This document shows, in pieces, positions 27,829 to 36,516 of a stretch of 64,000 bases of DNA. Source of the DNA: an uncultured Flavobacteriaceae bacterium (GTDB lineage Bacteria; Bacteroidota; Bacteroidia; Flavobacteriales; Flavobacteriaceae); NCBI GenBank assembly GCA_947498845.1, contig CANMLX010000003.1, forward strand, positions 156,473 through 220,472, in the 5' to 3' direction. Below the pieces are notes generated by a model that saw only the letters and a list, made by a program, of their open reading frames with translations, was not told the DNA's origin and searched no databases. The first letter of the stretch is position 1. Every line of letters begins with the position of its first letter. The translations under genes and the position numbers were made by a program.

Positions 27829-29001
27829 TCAACTTAAAGCCTGTTCAAAATCAGCAATTATATCATCTATATGTTCTAATCCTAAAGAACAACGTACCAT
27901 ACCATCGGTAATGCCTACAGCTGCTTTTACTTCTGGTTCAACTTTGGCATGTGTTGTACTTGCTGGGTGTGTCACAATTGTTCTTGTATCTCCTAAATTG
28001 GCTGATAAAGAGCACATCTTTATAGAATCAAAGAAAGAACGTCCGCCTTCAATACCGCCTTCAACTTCAAAAGCCACAATATTACCTCCAAGTCTCATCT
28101 GTTTTTTAGCTACATCGTATTTAGGATGCGACTTTAAAAACGGATATTTTACCCAGGTTACTTTAGGATGCGCTTCTAAATAGGTTGCTAATTTTAAAGC
28201 ATTTTCACAATGCTTATCAACTCTAACAGCTAAGGTTTCTAAAGATTTAGACAATATCCATGCATTAAATGGACTCATTGATGGTCCGGTTAATCTTGAA
28301 AACAGGTAAATTTCTCTAATCAATTCTTTACTTCCTACCGTTATACCTCCAAGCACGCGCCCTTGTCCGTCCATTAATTTAGTAGCTGAATGAATTACTA
28401 AATCCGCGCCATACTTTATTGGATTCTGTAAATACGGTGTTGCAAAACAATTATCTATGACTAACAGTAAATTATGCTTTTTACAAATAGCACTTAAGTA
28501 TTCTAAATCTAATACGTCAACCCCAGGATTTGTTGGTGTTTCTGCATAAATAAACTTAGTATTTGGCTTGATTAAGCTTTCAACCGTTTCAACATCATTT
28601 ATATTAAAATAAGAACTTTCAATATTCCATTTAGGTAAATACTTGGTAAACAGCCCATGCGTAGCCCCAAACACTGAACTACAAGATACCACATGATCTC
28701 CTGCATCTAGCAATGTAGCAAATGTTGAAAACACGGCTGCCATACCACTTGCAAACGCAAAACCCGCTTCTGCACCTTCCATTTTGCATACTTTTTCTAT
28801 AAACTCGTTGGTATTTGGATTACTGTACCTACTGTATAAATCTCGTTGCTTTTCCTCTGCAAAAGACGCACGCATTTCCTCGGCATCATCAAACACAAAA
28901 CCCGAGGTTAAGTATAATGGTACCGAATGTTCTGAAAACTGTGTGGTTTCAGATTGTGTTCTTATGGCTTCTGTTTCAAAATGCTTCTTCTCTTTACTCA
29001 T
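27829..29001 (-). CDS. metZ: O-succinyl/O-acetylhomoserine sulfhydrylase (MetZ-like trans-sulfuration enzyme)
   Basis: PLP enzyme of 390 residues of the Cys/Met metabolism family. Seen: FETEAIRTQSETTQFSEHSVPLYLTSGF, the YSRYSNPNTNEF substrate loop, EGAEAGFAFASGMAAV, and the PLP Lys in LVIHSATKLMDGQGRVLGG. The overall wording matches O-succinylhomoserine sulfhydrylases better than gamma-lyases. It follows the MetX-ThrA fusion gene by 83 bp; that gap holds a short hairpin repeat. With metY upstream, the cluster encodes two related sulfhydrylases. Confidence 0.88.
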   Translation of the reverse strand: MSKEKKHFETEAIRTQSETTQFSEHSVPLYLTSGFVFDDAEEMRASFAEEKQRDLYSRYSNPNTNEFIEKVCKMEGAEAGFAFASGMAAVFSTFATLLDAGDHVVSCSSVFGATHGLFTKYLPKWNIESSYFNINDVETVESLIKPNTKFIYAETPTNPGVDVLDLEYLSAICKKHNLLLVIDNCFATPYLQNPIKYGADLVIHSATKLMDGQGRVLGGITVGSKELIREIYLFSRLTGPSMSPFNAWILSKSLETLAVRVDKHCENALKLATYLEAHPKVTWVKYPFLKSHPKYDVAKKQMRLGGNIVAFEVEGGIEGGRSFFDSIKMCSLSANLGDTRTIVTHPASTTHAKVEPEVKAAVGITDGMVRCSLGLEHIDDIIADFEQALS

Positions 29002-29048
29002 TCTTTCTTTTTCTTGAATCTAATATAATTTTGACCTTATATATTTTG

Positions 29049-29076
29049 AGATCCTGAAACAAGTTCAGGATGACAA
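29049..29076. repeat. Short palindromic intergenic repeat
   Basis: ATCCTGAA and TTCAGGAT pair around a 5-nt loop in the 83-bp gap between two met genes, followed by GACA. From memory this motif is scattered between genes in many Flavobacteriia. There is no clear T-run, so attenuation is possible but not shown. Confidence 0.5.
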
Positions 29077-29084
29077 ATGTTTTA

Positions 29085-32000
29085 TTAATTTATATGCTTA
29101 CTCAACCTTAAAATATCTCCAAAAACACCACGTGCTGTGACTTCTGCACCTGCACCTGCGCCTTGAATCACTATAGGTTGCTCACCATAACTCTCTGTAA
29201 ATATTTCAAAAATAGCGTCACTTCCTTTTACATGCCCTAACGTACTATCTTCAGGGATTGACACTAATTTCACTTCTAAATGCCCTTTGTCTTGTGATAA
29301 GTCTCCTGATAAATCACCAACATATCTAAGCACATGACCTTCTTGTTGTTCATCTTTTATGTGTTGGTATTGCTCATCCAAAACTTCTAACTTACTCAAG
29401 AATTCCTCTACCGAAATATCTCTATAAGCTTCAGGAATTAAATTCAATACTTCAACATCTTCAAACTCGTTTTGTAAATCTAGTTCTCTTGCTAAAATCA
29501 ATAATTTTCTTGCCACATCATTCCCAGAAAAATCTTCACGCGGATCTGGTTCTGTAAAGCCTTTATCAATTGTTTCTTGAATGATTTCACTAAACGGTTT
29601 ATCTTCCACTGAAAAATTATTGAACAAATAACTTAACGTACCTGAAAACACCCCTCTAATTCTGGTGATATTTTCACCAGATTCATGCAATAGTTTAATA
29701 GTATCTATTAAAGGTAAACCTGCACCAACCGTTGTTTCGTATAAATAGTCTTTATTATTTAACTCTAGTTGTTCTCTCAGTTCTTTATAAAACGAATGCG
29801 AAATAGTATTGGCTATTTTGTTAGACGATACCAAATCAAAACCTGCCTCCACTAAAGGGATGTAATTTTTATAAAACGTGGTACTTGCTGTATTATCTAC
29901 TGCAATTAAATTTTCTAAATGGTGATTATTTGCATAAGTGATGATATCCTCAATAGAACTTTCAAAATTACTTGACGCCACAGCTTGTTTCCAATTGGTA
30001 TCTGCGCCGTTTTTATCTAAAAGCAATTTAGTTGAATTCGCTATGGCAAACACATTTAAGTTAATCCCTTTTCGTTTTTCTATCTCGTCTTTAGACTTTA
30101 AAATCTGATTGATTAAGGCACCACCAACGCCTCCGTGGCCAAAAATGGCTATGTTTATCTTTTTAGAAATTCCAAAGACTTCACCATGAATAACATTCAA
30201 TGCTTTATGCAATTGTGATTTTTTAACCACCAAACTCACATTCTTTCCTGTTACCGTATTATTGAACAATAATGGTGTAATCTGGTTTTTAATCAAGGCA
30301 TTAAATGGCTTATGAAACGAGCTTAACTCAATACCTACAATTGAAATAACCGCTACATCATCTTCTACATCAATTTTATTAACGTCTTGCGAATAAAAAT
30401 CGGTTTCAAACTCACGTTCTAAAGCAATCACCGCTTGAGTAGCTTGATCTGCATCAATAATAAGACCAATTCCTCTTTCTGATGAGCCTTGAGATACAAT
30501 ACTCACACTGATTCCGTAGCTACTTAATGCTCCAAAAATTCTGGCATCAACACCTATTTTACCTAATAAACCACGTCCTTCTAAATTAAGCAACGCCACA
30601 TTATCTAATACCGATAAAGATGTTACTTCTTTGGCGCTTGGTTTGGCGGTAATTAACGTCCCTTCATCATCAGGATTAAAGGTATTGAGTATTCTAAGGT
30701 TGATGTTTTTCTCTACTAATGGAATAATAGTTTTAGCATGTAAAACCGATGTTCCAAAATTTGCCAACTCATTAGCCTCACTAAACGACAGTTCTCTAAT
30801 TTGTTTTGCATCTGGCACTAGATTAGGATCGGCAGTATAAATACCACTTACATGTGTGTAGTTTTGTAATTCTTCAGCATCTAAAAAATTAGCTAATAAC
30901 GCTGCGGTGTAATTACTCCCATTTCTACCCAAAGTAGTCGTTTCGTTCTTTAGATTAGAAGCAATAAAACCTGTAACAACATTCACCACATTGTTATGCG
31001 ATTTGAAATAGGCTTTTGTATTTTCTTTAGACAATTTAGATAGTGGTTGTGCATTACCAAAGGTCTCATCGGTTTTTATCAACTCACGAGAATCTGTCGC
31101 TTTAGCTTCAATACCTCTTTCATTTAACAAATTTGAGATCAGCTTTACCGATAACAATTCGCCTTGCGCCAAAATAGTATCCTTTGTCTTTTTACTAAAA
31201 TCGCGTAACAAACTCACCCCTTCAAATAGTTTATCTAAGGTTGAAAATTCTTCTGAAAAATCAATGGTTTTTGAGGGTTCGGACTGATAGTTTTTAAACG
31301 TTTCTAAATCCTCTTGATAGGATTCGCCTTTAATAGCTTTATCTAAAAGCGCTTCCAACTCATCGGTTGCAGCCCCTCTTGCAGACACGACTACAGAGAT
31401 ACGCTCTCCATCTTTCACCTTATTCTCAATAATTGAAAGCACGGTATCTAACCCTTTTCCATTTGCTAGAGATTTCCCTCCAAACTTCAATATTTTCATT
31501 CTTCTTCTTTTAGAATTAGGCACAAAAATGCCTTCAATAATTTTTTCTAGTTGATCATATTCCATTAAAAATGCATCATGCCCATGTACCGAATGGATTT
31601 CACTGTAGGTAACATTAGGATTTGTAAGCGCTAGTTGCTTGTGCGTTTCTCTGTTTTCTTCAGCAGTAAAAAACAAATCTGAATCTACCCCAACGATATG
31701 AATATTAGATTTAATGTTATCTAGCACATTAAAATGCTCTTCTCTTCCTTTGGTAACATCAATCGTTTTTAGCAACTGGTTCATCAACTTATACGCCGAT
31801 AGTTGAAAACGTTCTTGTAATTTTTTACCATGATGCAGCAACCAACTTTCTACATTAAAAATCTCTAAATCTTCATTTTTTGTACGCTTAAAACGTTCTT
31901 TAAAAGACTCAGGTGTTCTATAACATAACATAGCATGCATTCTGGCATCATGCACCGGATTTTTAGAGTTGATTAAAAACTGCTCTTGTATTTGGCAGTT

Positions 32001-32483
32001 AGCGATTAACCAATCGGTCGATTTCCAATCTGTTGCAACCACCACTAAATGCTCTGTAAAATCTGGTTGCAATACTGCCATCTCCCAAGCAATTCCACCT
32101 CCTAAAGAACCTCCAATGGCAGCATACACTTTTCCTGTTTCTAAACGTTTTAAACCTTCTAAAAACAATTTTGCTACATCTCGTGCTACAAAATCTTTAT
32201 AGTTATCTATTACAAAGCCATCAAACCCATTACCAGGAATATTAAACGCTAAAACAGCATACAGTTTTGTATCAATAACTTTATTATCACCTATTAAATC
32301 TTTCCACCAGCCATCATCACCAGCCACATTACTATTACCAGTTAATGCATGATTAACTAGTACAATAGGCGCTGTGCCTAAAGCTTGTCCAAACACCTGA
32401 TAACTTAGTTGTATTTCAGGGTTTAAAACACCACTTATGGTCGTATAATTATTAATTGTTATATGTTGTATTTCGTTTTTCAT
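29085..32483 (-). CDS. Fused homoserine O-acetyltransferase - aspartokinase - homoserine dehydrogenase
   Basis: Single frame of 1132 residues joining three enzymes. Residues 1-325 are a MetX-type alpha/beta hydrolase (VNHALTGNSNVAGDDGWW, nucleophile in GGSLGGGIAWEMA, catalytic His in VHGHDAFLMEY). From MKILKFGGKSLANGKG (about 329) an aspartokinase follows, with FGTSVLHAKTI and two ACT-type regulatory segments. From about 780 a homoserine dehydrogenase follows (NIAIFGHGGVGGALINQI, ETTVGAGLPLIDTIK, GVFSGTLSYLFN, EPDPREDFSGNDVARKL). The fusion covers aspartate phosphorylation, homoserine formation and its acetylation for methionine. The joint SKRRRMKILKFGG has an in-frame Met, so internal initiation of an aspartokinase-dehydrogenase protein is possible. 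It lies in a cluster headed by a SAM riboswitch. Confidence 0.94.
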   Translation of the reverse strand: MKNEIQHITINNYTTISGVLNPEIQLSYQVFGQALGTAPIVLVNHALTGNSNVAGDDGWWKDLIGDNKVIDTKLYAVLAFNIPGNGFDGFVIDNYKDFVARDVAKLFLEGLKRLETGKVYAAIGGSLGGGIAWEMAVLQPDFTEHLVVVATDWKSTDWLIANCQIQEQFLINSKNPVHDARMHAMLCYRTPESFKERFKRTKNEDLEIFNVESWLLHHGKKLQERFQLSAYKLMNQLLKTIDVTKGREEHFNVLDNIKSNIHIVGVDSDLFFTAEENRETHKQLALTNPNVTYSEIHSVHGHDAFLMEYDQLEKIIEGIFVPNSKRRRMKILKFGGKSLANGKGLDTVLSIIENKVKDGERISVVVSARGAATDELEALLDKAIKGESYQEDLETFKNYQSEPSKTIDFSEEFSTLDKLFEGVSLLRDFSKKTKDTILAQGELLSVKLISNLLNERGIEAKATDSRELIKTDETFGNAQPLSKLSKENTKAYFKSHNNVVNVVTGFIASNLKNETTTLGRNGSNYTAALLANFLDAEELQNYTHVSGIYTADPNLVPDAKQIRELSFSEANELANFGTSVLHAKTIIPLVEKNINLRILNTFNPDDEGTLITAKPSAKEVTSLSVLDNVALLNLEGRGLLGKIGVDARIFGALSSYGISVSIVSQGSSERGIGLIIDADQATQAVIALEREFETDFYSQDVNKIDVEDDVAVISIVGIELSSFHKPFNALIKNQITPLLFNNTVTGKNVSLVVKKSQLHKALNVIHGEVFGISKKINIAIFGHGGVGGALINQILKSKDEIEKRKGINLNVFAIANSTKLLLDKNGADTNWKQAVASSNFESSIEDIITYANNHHLENLIAVDNTASTTFYKNYIPLVEAGFDLVSSNKIANTISHSFYKELREQLELNNKDYLYETTVGAGLPLIDTIKLLHESGENITRIRGVFSGTLSYLFNNFSVEDKPFSEIIQETIDKGFTEPDPREDFSGNDVARKLLILARELDLQNEFEDVEVLNLIPEAYRDISVEEFLSKLEVLDEQYQHIKDEQQEGHVLRYVGDLSGDLSQDKGHLEVKLVSIPEDSTLGHVKGSDAIFEIFTESYGEQPIVIQGAGAGAEVTARGVFGDILRLSKHIN

Positions 32484-32489
32484 AATGCC

Positions 32490-32517
32490 TCCCCTAGCCC
32501 CTCCAAAGGAGGGGGAT
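32490..32517. repeat. Palindromic intergenic repeat (CCCCTCC/GGAGGGG)
   Basis: CCCCTCCAAAGGAGGGGG forms a tight GC-rich hairpin 10-30 bp upstream of the fused MetX-ThrA gene, within the 141-bp gap to the unknown gene. The motif is a frequent flavobacterial intergenic repeat from memory. It could attenuate or protect the transcript between the two genes. Confidence 0.5.
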
Positions 32518-32624
32518 TACTCACTCTTGTGTTTTTTCTAATCTTTCTCATTCAGTTTCAATATCTAAATCTGTTTACATGTTTATTTTCTTGAAAATTC
32601 ATGAAACTATTTTTACTACAAATT

Positions 32625-33290
32625 TTATATTTCTGGTAACAATACTTCTTCATTTGGATAGGAACCATTATCCAAAAAAAAGCAATATTTTCTTAAATCT
32701 ATTTCAGCAAAATTTTCTAGATAATAACGATATCTTTTTTCTTGATTACAATTCATCTCTATTAACTCTTCATTTTCTAAACACTCGAGCAAATAATCTT
32801 TTCTAGCCCACCAATTTTTAACCTTGTCAATAGTCCAATACTTATTTCCATCACAATAATAGGAACCAAATACTTCTACTGCTCCTGCATTCCACACCTG
32901 TAATAATTCTGTTTTATTTCTTGGTTGAATCATTACGAATTCCATACAATATTCATTAAAAACAACATTGTTCGGAGCCTCTATTATTCCTGTACCACAA
33001 GTATCCGTCTCACCAGTATAGAAAGGCCCTGGAAAATTCAACTCGCCTCTATTTGACCATTCGGAACCTCCAAAATCAGAATTATTATCAAAATCTAGAA
33101 ACAAATCAATCTTACTTTTACTTAACTCTCTGTCGTAAATCAAATCAGAAATCACCTTTTCTACTTTAGGGATGTCATTGTCTACCCAAGAATTCTCGTA
33201 ATAATCTATATATTCTTCTTTCTGTTTAAGTAAAAAATTTTCTTCTAACTTAATTTCTTTGGGCTTGAATATTTTTTTCCAGAAATGCAT
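32625..33290 (-). CDS. Hypothetical protein in the methionine cluster
   Basis: I do not recognise this protein of 221 residues. It has no signal peptide. The N-terminus is basic (MHFWKKIFKPKEIKLEENFLLKQ), followed by acidic and aromatic-rich sequence with four Cys in the second half, a GPFYTGETDTCGTGII stretch and a WTIDKVKNWWARKDYLLECLENEE helix. It lies between metY and the MetX-ThrA fusion in the same direction, 46 bp from metY. Its composition differs from the flanking biosynthetic genes, so it may be a later insertion. Confidence 0.65.
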   Translation of the reverse strand: MHFWKKIFKPKEIKLEENFLLKQKEEYIDYYENSWVDNDIPKVEKVISDLIYDRELSKSKIDLFLDFDNNSDFGGSEWSNRGELNFPGPFYTGETDTCGTGIIEAPNNVVFNEYCMEFVMIQPRNKTELLQVWNAGAVEVFGSYYCDGNKYWTIDKVKNWWARKDYLLECLENEELIEMNCNQEKRYRYYLENFAEIDLRKYCFFLDNGSYPNEEVLLPEI

Positions 33291-33336
33291 TCTTATAATA
33301 ATAATATTAAACTTTCAATTCAAAGTTTTCACAGAA

Positions 33337-34611
33337 CTATATGTTAGCAAAAGCCTGTTTTAAATCTGCTTTTAAATCTTCTACATCCTCAATACCCACA
33401 GACAATCTAATTAAATCTGATGTCACACCTGCCGATGCTTGCTGCGCTTCATCAAGCTGTTGATGCGTTGTACTAGACGGATGTATAATTAAAGACTTTG
33501 TATCACCAATATTAGCTAATAATGAGAAGATTTGAGTTTCATCTGCAATGGTTTTAGCTGCTTCAAATCCTGCTTTAGCGCCAAACGTTACAATACCACT
33601 CTGTCCTTTTGGTAAATATTTATCAGCTAAAGCTTTGTATTTGCTACTTTCTAAACCAGGATAATTTACCCAAGCTACTTCTGGCTGTGCTTCTAACCAT
33701 TTTGCTAATTCTAAAGCGTTTTCACTGTGTTGCTTAATTCTAATAGGTAAAGTTTCTAAGCCTTGTATAATATTGAAGGCATTTGTTGGGCTCATAGCGC
33801 CTCCAAAATCTCTTAAGCCTTCCAGTATTAATTTAAAAGTATAGGATGCAGCACCTAATGTTTCATGGTATTTTAATCCGTGATACCCAGCTGAAGGTTC
33901 TGTAAACTCTGGGAATTTACCATTAGCCCAATTAAAAGTTCCTGCATCAATAATAGCACCTCCAAGAGATGTTCCTTGTCCGCCAATATATTTTGTTAAG
34001 GAGTGAATTACAATATTAGCTCCATGTTTAATAGGGTTTAATAATGCCGGAGTAGCCACTGTATTATCTACAATAAAAGGCACGCCTGCAGTTTTTGAGT
34101 GTTCTGCAATAGCTTCTAAGTCTAACACATCTAGTTTTGGATTTCCTAAAGATTCTACAAAAAATGCTCTGGTATTATCTTGTACAGCATTGGCAAAATT
34201 ATCTGGATTAGATGCATCTACAAACGTCGTTGTAATGCCTAATCTTGGTAGTGTAACACTTAGTAAATTATATGTTCCGCCATACAAACTGCTAGATGCT
34301 ACAATATGGTCTCCTGCTTTTAAAAGCGTTAGCAAGCCCGTAGAAATTGCTGCTGTTCCAGATGCAAATACCACAGCGCCAATACCGCCTTCTACAGCTG
34401 CTAAGCGATCTTGTAATATTTGATTGGTTGGGTTATTTAAACGTGTGTAAATAAACCCTAATTCTTGCAATGAAAACAGGTTTGCTGCATGCTCTGAGTT
34501 ATTAAACACATACGATGTTGTTTGATAAATAGGCACTGCTCTTGTTCCTCCGTTTGCTTTTACATCATGACCTGCATGCAATGCGTTTGTTGCTAATTTT
34601 TGATCGCTCAT
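33337..34611 (-). CDS. metY: O-acetylhomoserine sulfhydrylase (MetY)
   Basis: PLP-dependent enzyme of 424 residues that makes homocysteine from O-acetylhomoserine and sulfide. Signatures: [57 protein letters not shown] Lys in [20 protein letters not shown], and the family-specific [20 protein letters not shown]. It is first behind the SAM-I riboswitch (leader about 118 nt), fitting repression by S-adenosylmethionine. The acyl donor would be supplied by the MetX part of the fused protein downstream. Confidence 0.95.
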   Translation of the reverse strand: MSDQKLATNALHAGHDVKANGGTRAVPIYQTTSYVFNNSEHAANLFSLQELGFIYTRLNNPTNQILQDRLAAVEGGIGAVVFASGTAAISTGLLTLLKAGDHIVASSSLYGGTYNLLSVTLPRLGITTTFVDASNPDNFANAVQDNTRAFFVESLGNPKLDVLDLEAIAEHSKTAGVPFIVDNTVATPALLNPIKHGANIVIHSLTKYIGGQGTSLGGAIIDAGTFNWANGKFPEFTEPSAGYHGLKYHETLGAASYTFKLILEGLRDFGGAMSPTNAFNIIQGLETLPIRIKQHSENALELAKWLEAQPEVAWVNYPGLESSKYKALADKYLPKGQSGIVTFGAKAGFEAAKTIADETQIFSLLANIGDTKSLIIHPSSTTHQQLDEAQQASAGVTSDLIRLSVGIEDVEDLKADLKQAFANI

Positions 34612-34728
34612 TTTTCTGTTTTTTTTGAATTAATTAAACCAAAAGCTAAATATGCTAGCATAAAGATAGCGTACTCTATAGAAAAATGTTATGAAGAAAT
34701 TTAAAATTACAGAATGCAATTTTGTTTT

Positions 34729-34828
34729 GTTATCTATCCATTACGGCTAGAATTTAGCACCTTCCCCGAACAGGTCGGGAGGTTGCTAAGGCTTCATAGG
34801 GTCTATTCCCTCCACCTTTCTTGATAAC
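34729..34828 (-). promoter_or_regulatory. SAM-I (S-box) riboswitch upstream of metY
   Basis: Read on the minus strand: P1 5' side GTTATC (34828-34823), then AAGAAAGGTGGAGGGAATAG, GACCCTATGAAGCCTTAGCA, ACC, a hairpin arm CCCGACCTGTTCGGG, AAGGTGCTAAATTC, and the P1 3' side GATAAC (34734-34729). The AAGAxAGGTGGAGGGA, CCCTATGAAxCCxxAGCAACC and AAGGTGCTAA boxes are the conserved S-box core. No clear terminator follows before metY, so control may be translational or use a weak hairpin. Confidence 0.95.
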
Positions 34829-35044
34829 ATTTCAATATGTTTATTGAACTTTATTTCTGCAAATATTCAATTATAAAAACTTAATATCCAAATTTTTTAG
34901 GATTAATTTTAGTTTTGTATTTACTTATTCCTATAAGTTTTGCATTTAACACCAATTCCAATGTTAAAATTTCGTTCGTTTTCAAATAGCATCAAAGGGA
35001 TAAAACATACTATTTAATAAGAGGTTAATTCTTTGATTTTTAAT

Positions 35045-35458
35045 TTACGTCTTAAAAACGTGACTGGAATTATTAAAGCATTTAAATTCAACTTTATAGT
35101 CATTTGGATCTGTAACAAAAAAAGATAAATGTTTTCCTGGCTTTGTCTTTAAAAAAGTAGTTTTTACTGATACTTTTAAGTTTTTTTCACTTAATCTATT
35201 ATAGATTTTGGTAAAGGAATCAATATCTAATAGTGGTCCAAAATGAAATGAGGGCAGAATATTGCCTTCAAATTTATAATTTGGCGTAGAAAAATAAAAT
35301 GCCCCTACGTTTGTAAACGTAATTTGATTCCCAAATAAATCTACATCTAACCAATTTTGCGTATACCTTCCTAATGATGCTCCAATATTGTCGACATAAA
35401 ACATTTTAGTCTCAACCAGATTTAAACAAGGTAACGCTAAGTGAAATTGCGCTTTCAT
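35045..35458 (-). CDS. Glyoxalase/bleomycin-resistance-like VOC protein
   Basis: VOC-fold protein of 137 residues: KAQFHLALPCLNLVETKMFYVDNIGASLGR at the start and KPGKHLSFFVTDPNDYKVEFKCF near the end, with candidate metal residues His and Glu at the usual positions. The family includes lyases, dioxygenases and resistance proteins; no specific substrate can be named. It is last of three small minus-strand genes spaced 10-25 bp apart. Confidence 0.8.
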   Translation of the reverse strand: MKAQFHLALPCLNLVETKMFYVDNIGASLGRYTQNWLDVDLFGNQITFTNVGAFYFSTPNYKFEGNILPSFHFGPLLDIDSFTKIYNRLSEKNLKVSVKTTFLKTKPGKHLSFFVTDPNDYKVEFKCFNNSSHVFKT

Positions 35459-35481
35459 GAACTCGGTACTATTATTAAACC

Positions 35482-35892
35482 TTATAATTTTTTTTTAAAA
35501 TATATTTTTACAGCTTTTTTATCTTCTTTATCTAAAAATGATAAAGCTTCACGCCAATGTATCCAATAAACATCTTTAAACTTTTTTGTTTCAACTACAG
35601 AAAAGGCTTGTGTTTTGGTATGCATTATAAAATGACTTTTTATAATTGTTGTATCTCCTTTTATTTTTGCATTTGATGATAGGTAGATAAGGTTGTTAGG
35701 ATTAATCTTTAAATCTATTTCTTCTTTAGTCTCACGAGCAAGGCTTTCTTCAAAAGACTCCTTTTTCTTTTTTATACCACCTGCTAAGGTCATCTTTTTT
35801 TTATCCCCAACCTTCTCGATAACCAATATTTGGTCTTCATCTATTGCCAGCAAGCGTGTTTTGTGAATTACTTTAATACCATATTTCATCAC
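35482..35892 (-). CDS. NUDIX hydrolase
   Basis: Protein of 136 residues with a complete Nudix box, GGIKKKKESFEESLARETKEEIDL, matching G-x5-E-x7-RE-U-x-EE. It should hydrolyse a nucleoside diphosphate linked to another group; the substrate is not evident. It is encoded between the VOC protein and the small acidic protein, probably in one transcript. Confidence 0.85.
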   Translation of the reverse strand: MMKYGIKVIHKTRLLAIDEDQILVIEKVGDKKKMTLAGGIKKKKESFEESLARETKEEIDLKINPNNLIYLSSNAKIKGDTTIIKSHFIMHTKTQAFSVVETKKFKDVYWIHWREALSFLDKEDKKAVKIYFKKKL

Positions 35893-35901
35893 ACTTATTT
35901 A

Positions 35902-36192
35902 TTAATCTTCAATTATAGAAGATTCTACATCTCCATTATCTTTATCATCTGCATGTTCAAAATCTTCCATTGCTGTAATAACACGTTTACTCACTTTTAC
36001 AAGGTATAAGGTGTCTTGGGTCTTAACCTCTACACATTCTACCAATTCGTTGTTCGCATTTTTAAATGAAATGATATCCCCATCGTTATATCCATCTGGG
36101 TATTTGGATACTAAAAGTTCTAATATTTTGTTATCGAGTTTTTTAAAATCCACAATAACTCTTTTTAGGTTTTTGTTACTAGCATTTTTCAT
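35902..36192 (-). CDS. Conserved hypothetical small acidic protein
   Basis: Protein of 96 residues with no signal peptide. A helical N-terminus (LKRVIVDFKKLDNKILELLVSKYPDGYNDGDIISFKN) leads to a short beta region and a strongly acidic tail (DFEHADDKDNGDVESSIIED). I recall similar small proteins in Flavobacteriia, without a function. It is first of three small genes (10 bp before the NUDIX gene). Confidence 0.7.
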   Translation of the reverse strand: MKNASNKNLKRVIVDFKKLDNKILELLVSKYPDGYNDGDIISFKNANNELVECVEVKTQDTLYLVKVSKRVITAMEDFEHADDKDNGDVESSIIED

Positions 36193-36287
36193 CAGTTTAA
36201 ATTTTTATTGTTTTTCAGTTGTCAGATGTAGTTACTCATCTATTTTACAATTCCAATTAAGGAATTCGTGAATTTTTGATTTCGCCA

Positions 36288-36470
36288 TTAAACCCACTTT
36301 ATGCAATAGAAGTTTGTCATGAAGCTTGTAGATGCAAGAAATACTAGAGTTTTCTTAATTTCTGCATAGTCCCGCATATGCGGGAGTGAAATTAAAAAAC
36401 GCAGCGAAGCGGTAGTATTTACAGTAGCTACAAGATGTAATAAATTTTTTATTGCATAAAGCGGGTTAAA
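36288..36470. repeat. MITE-like element with 21-bp terminal inverted repeats
   Basis: The left end TTAAACCCACTTTATGCAATA and the complement of the right end TTTAACCCGCTTTATGCAATA match at 19 of 21 positions. The interior contains the perfect 14-bp palindrome CCCGCATATGCGGG (36371-36384). An open frame of about 67 codons spans the element on the minus strand but is probably fortuitous. It occupies most of the 324-bp gap between the small-gene group and the polyamine cluster. Confidence 0.75.
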
Positions 36471-36516
36471 CATTTCGGTGGGCATTACCACTTAGCTATT
36501 ATGGCTCATTTCATAA

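Noticed and set aside
36288..36491. 67-residue minus-strand ORF as a protein gene
   Set aside because: It spans an element with terminal inverted repeats and a central palindrome, which explains the open frame better than a gene.
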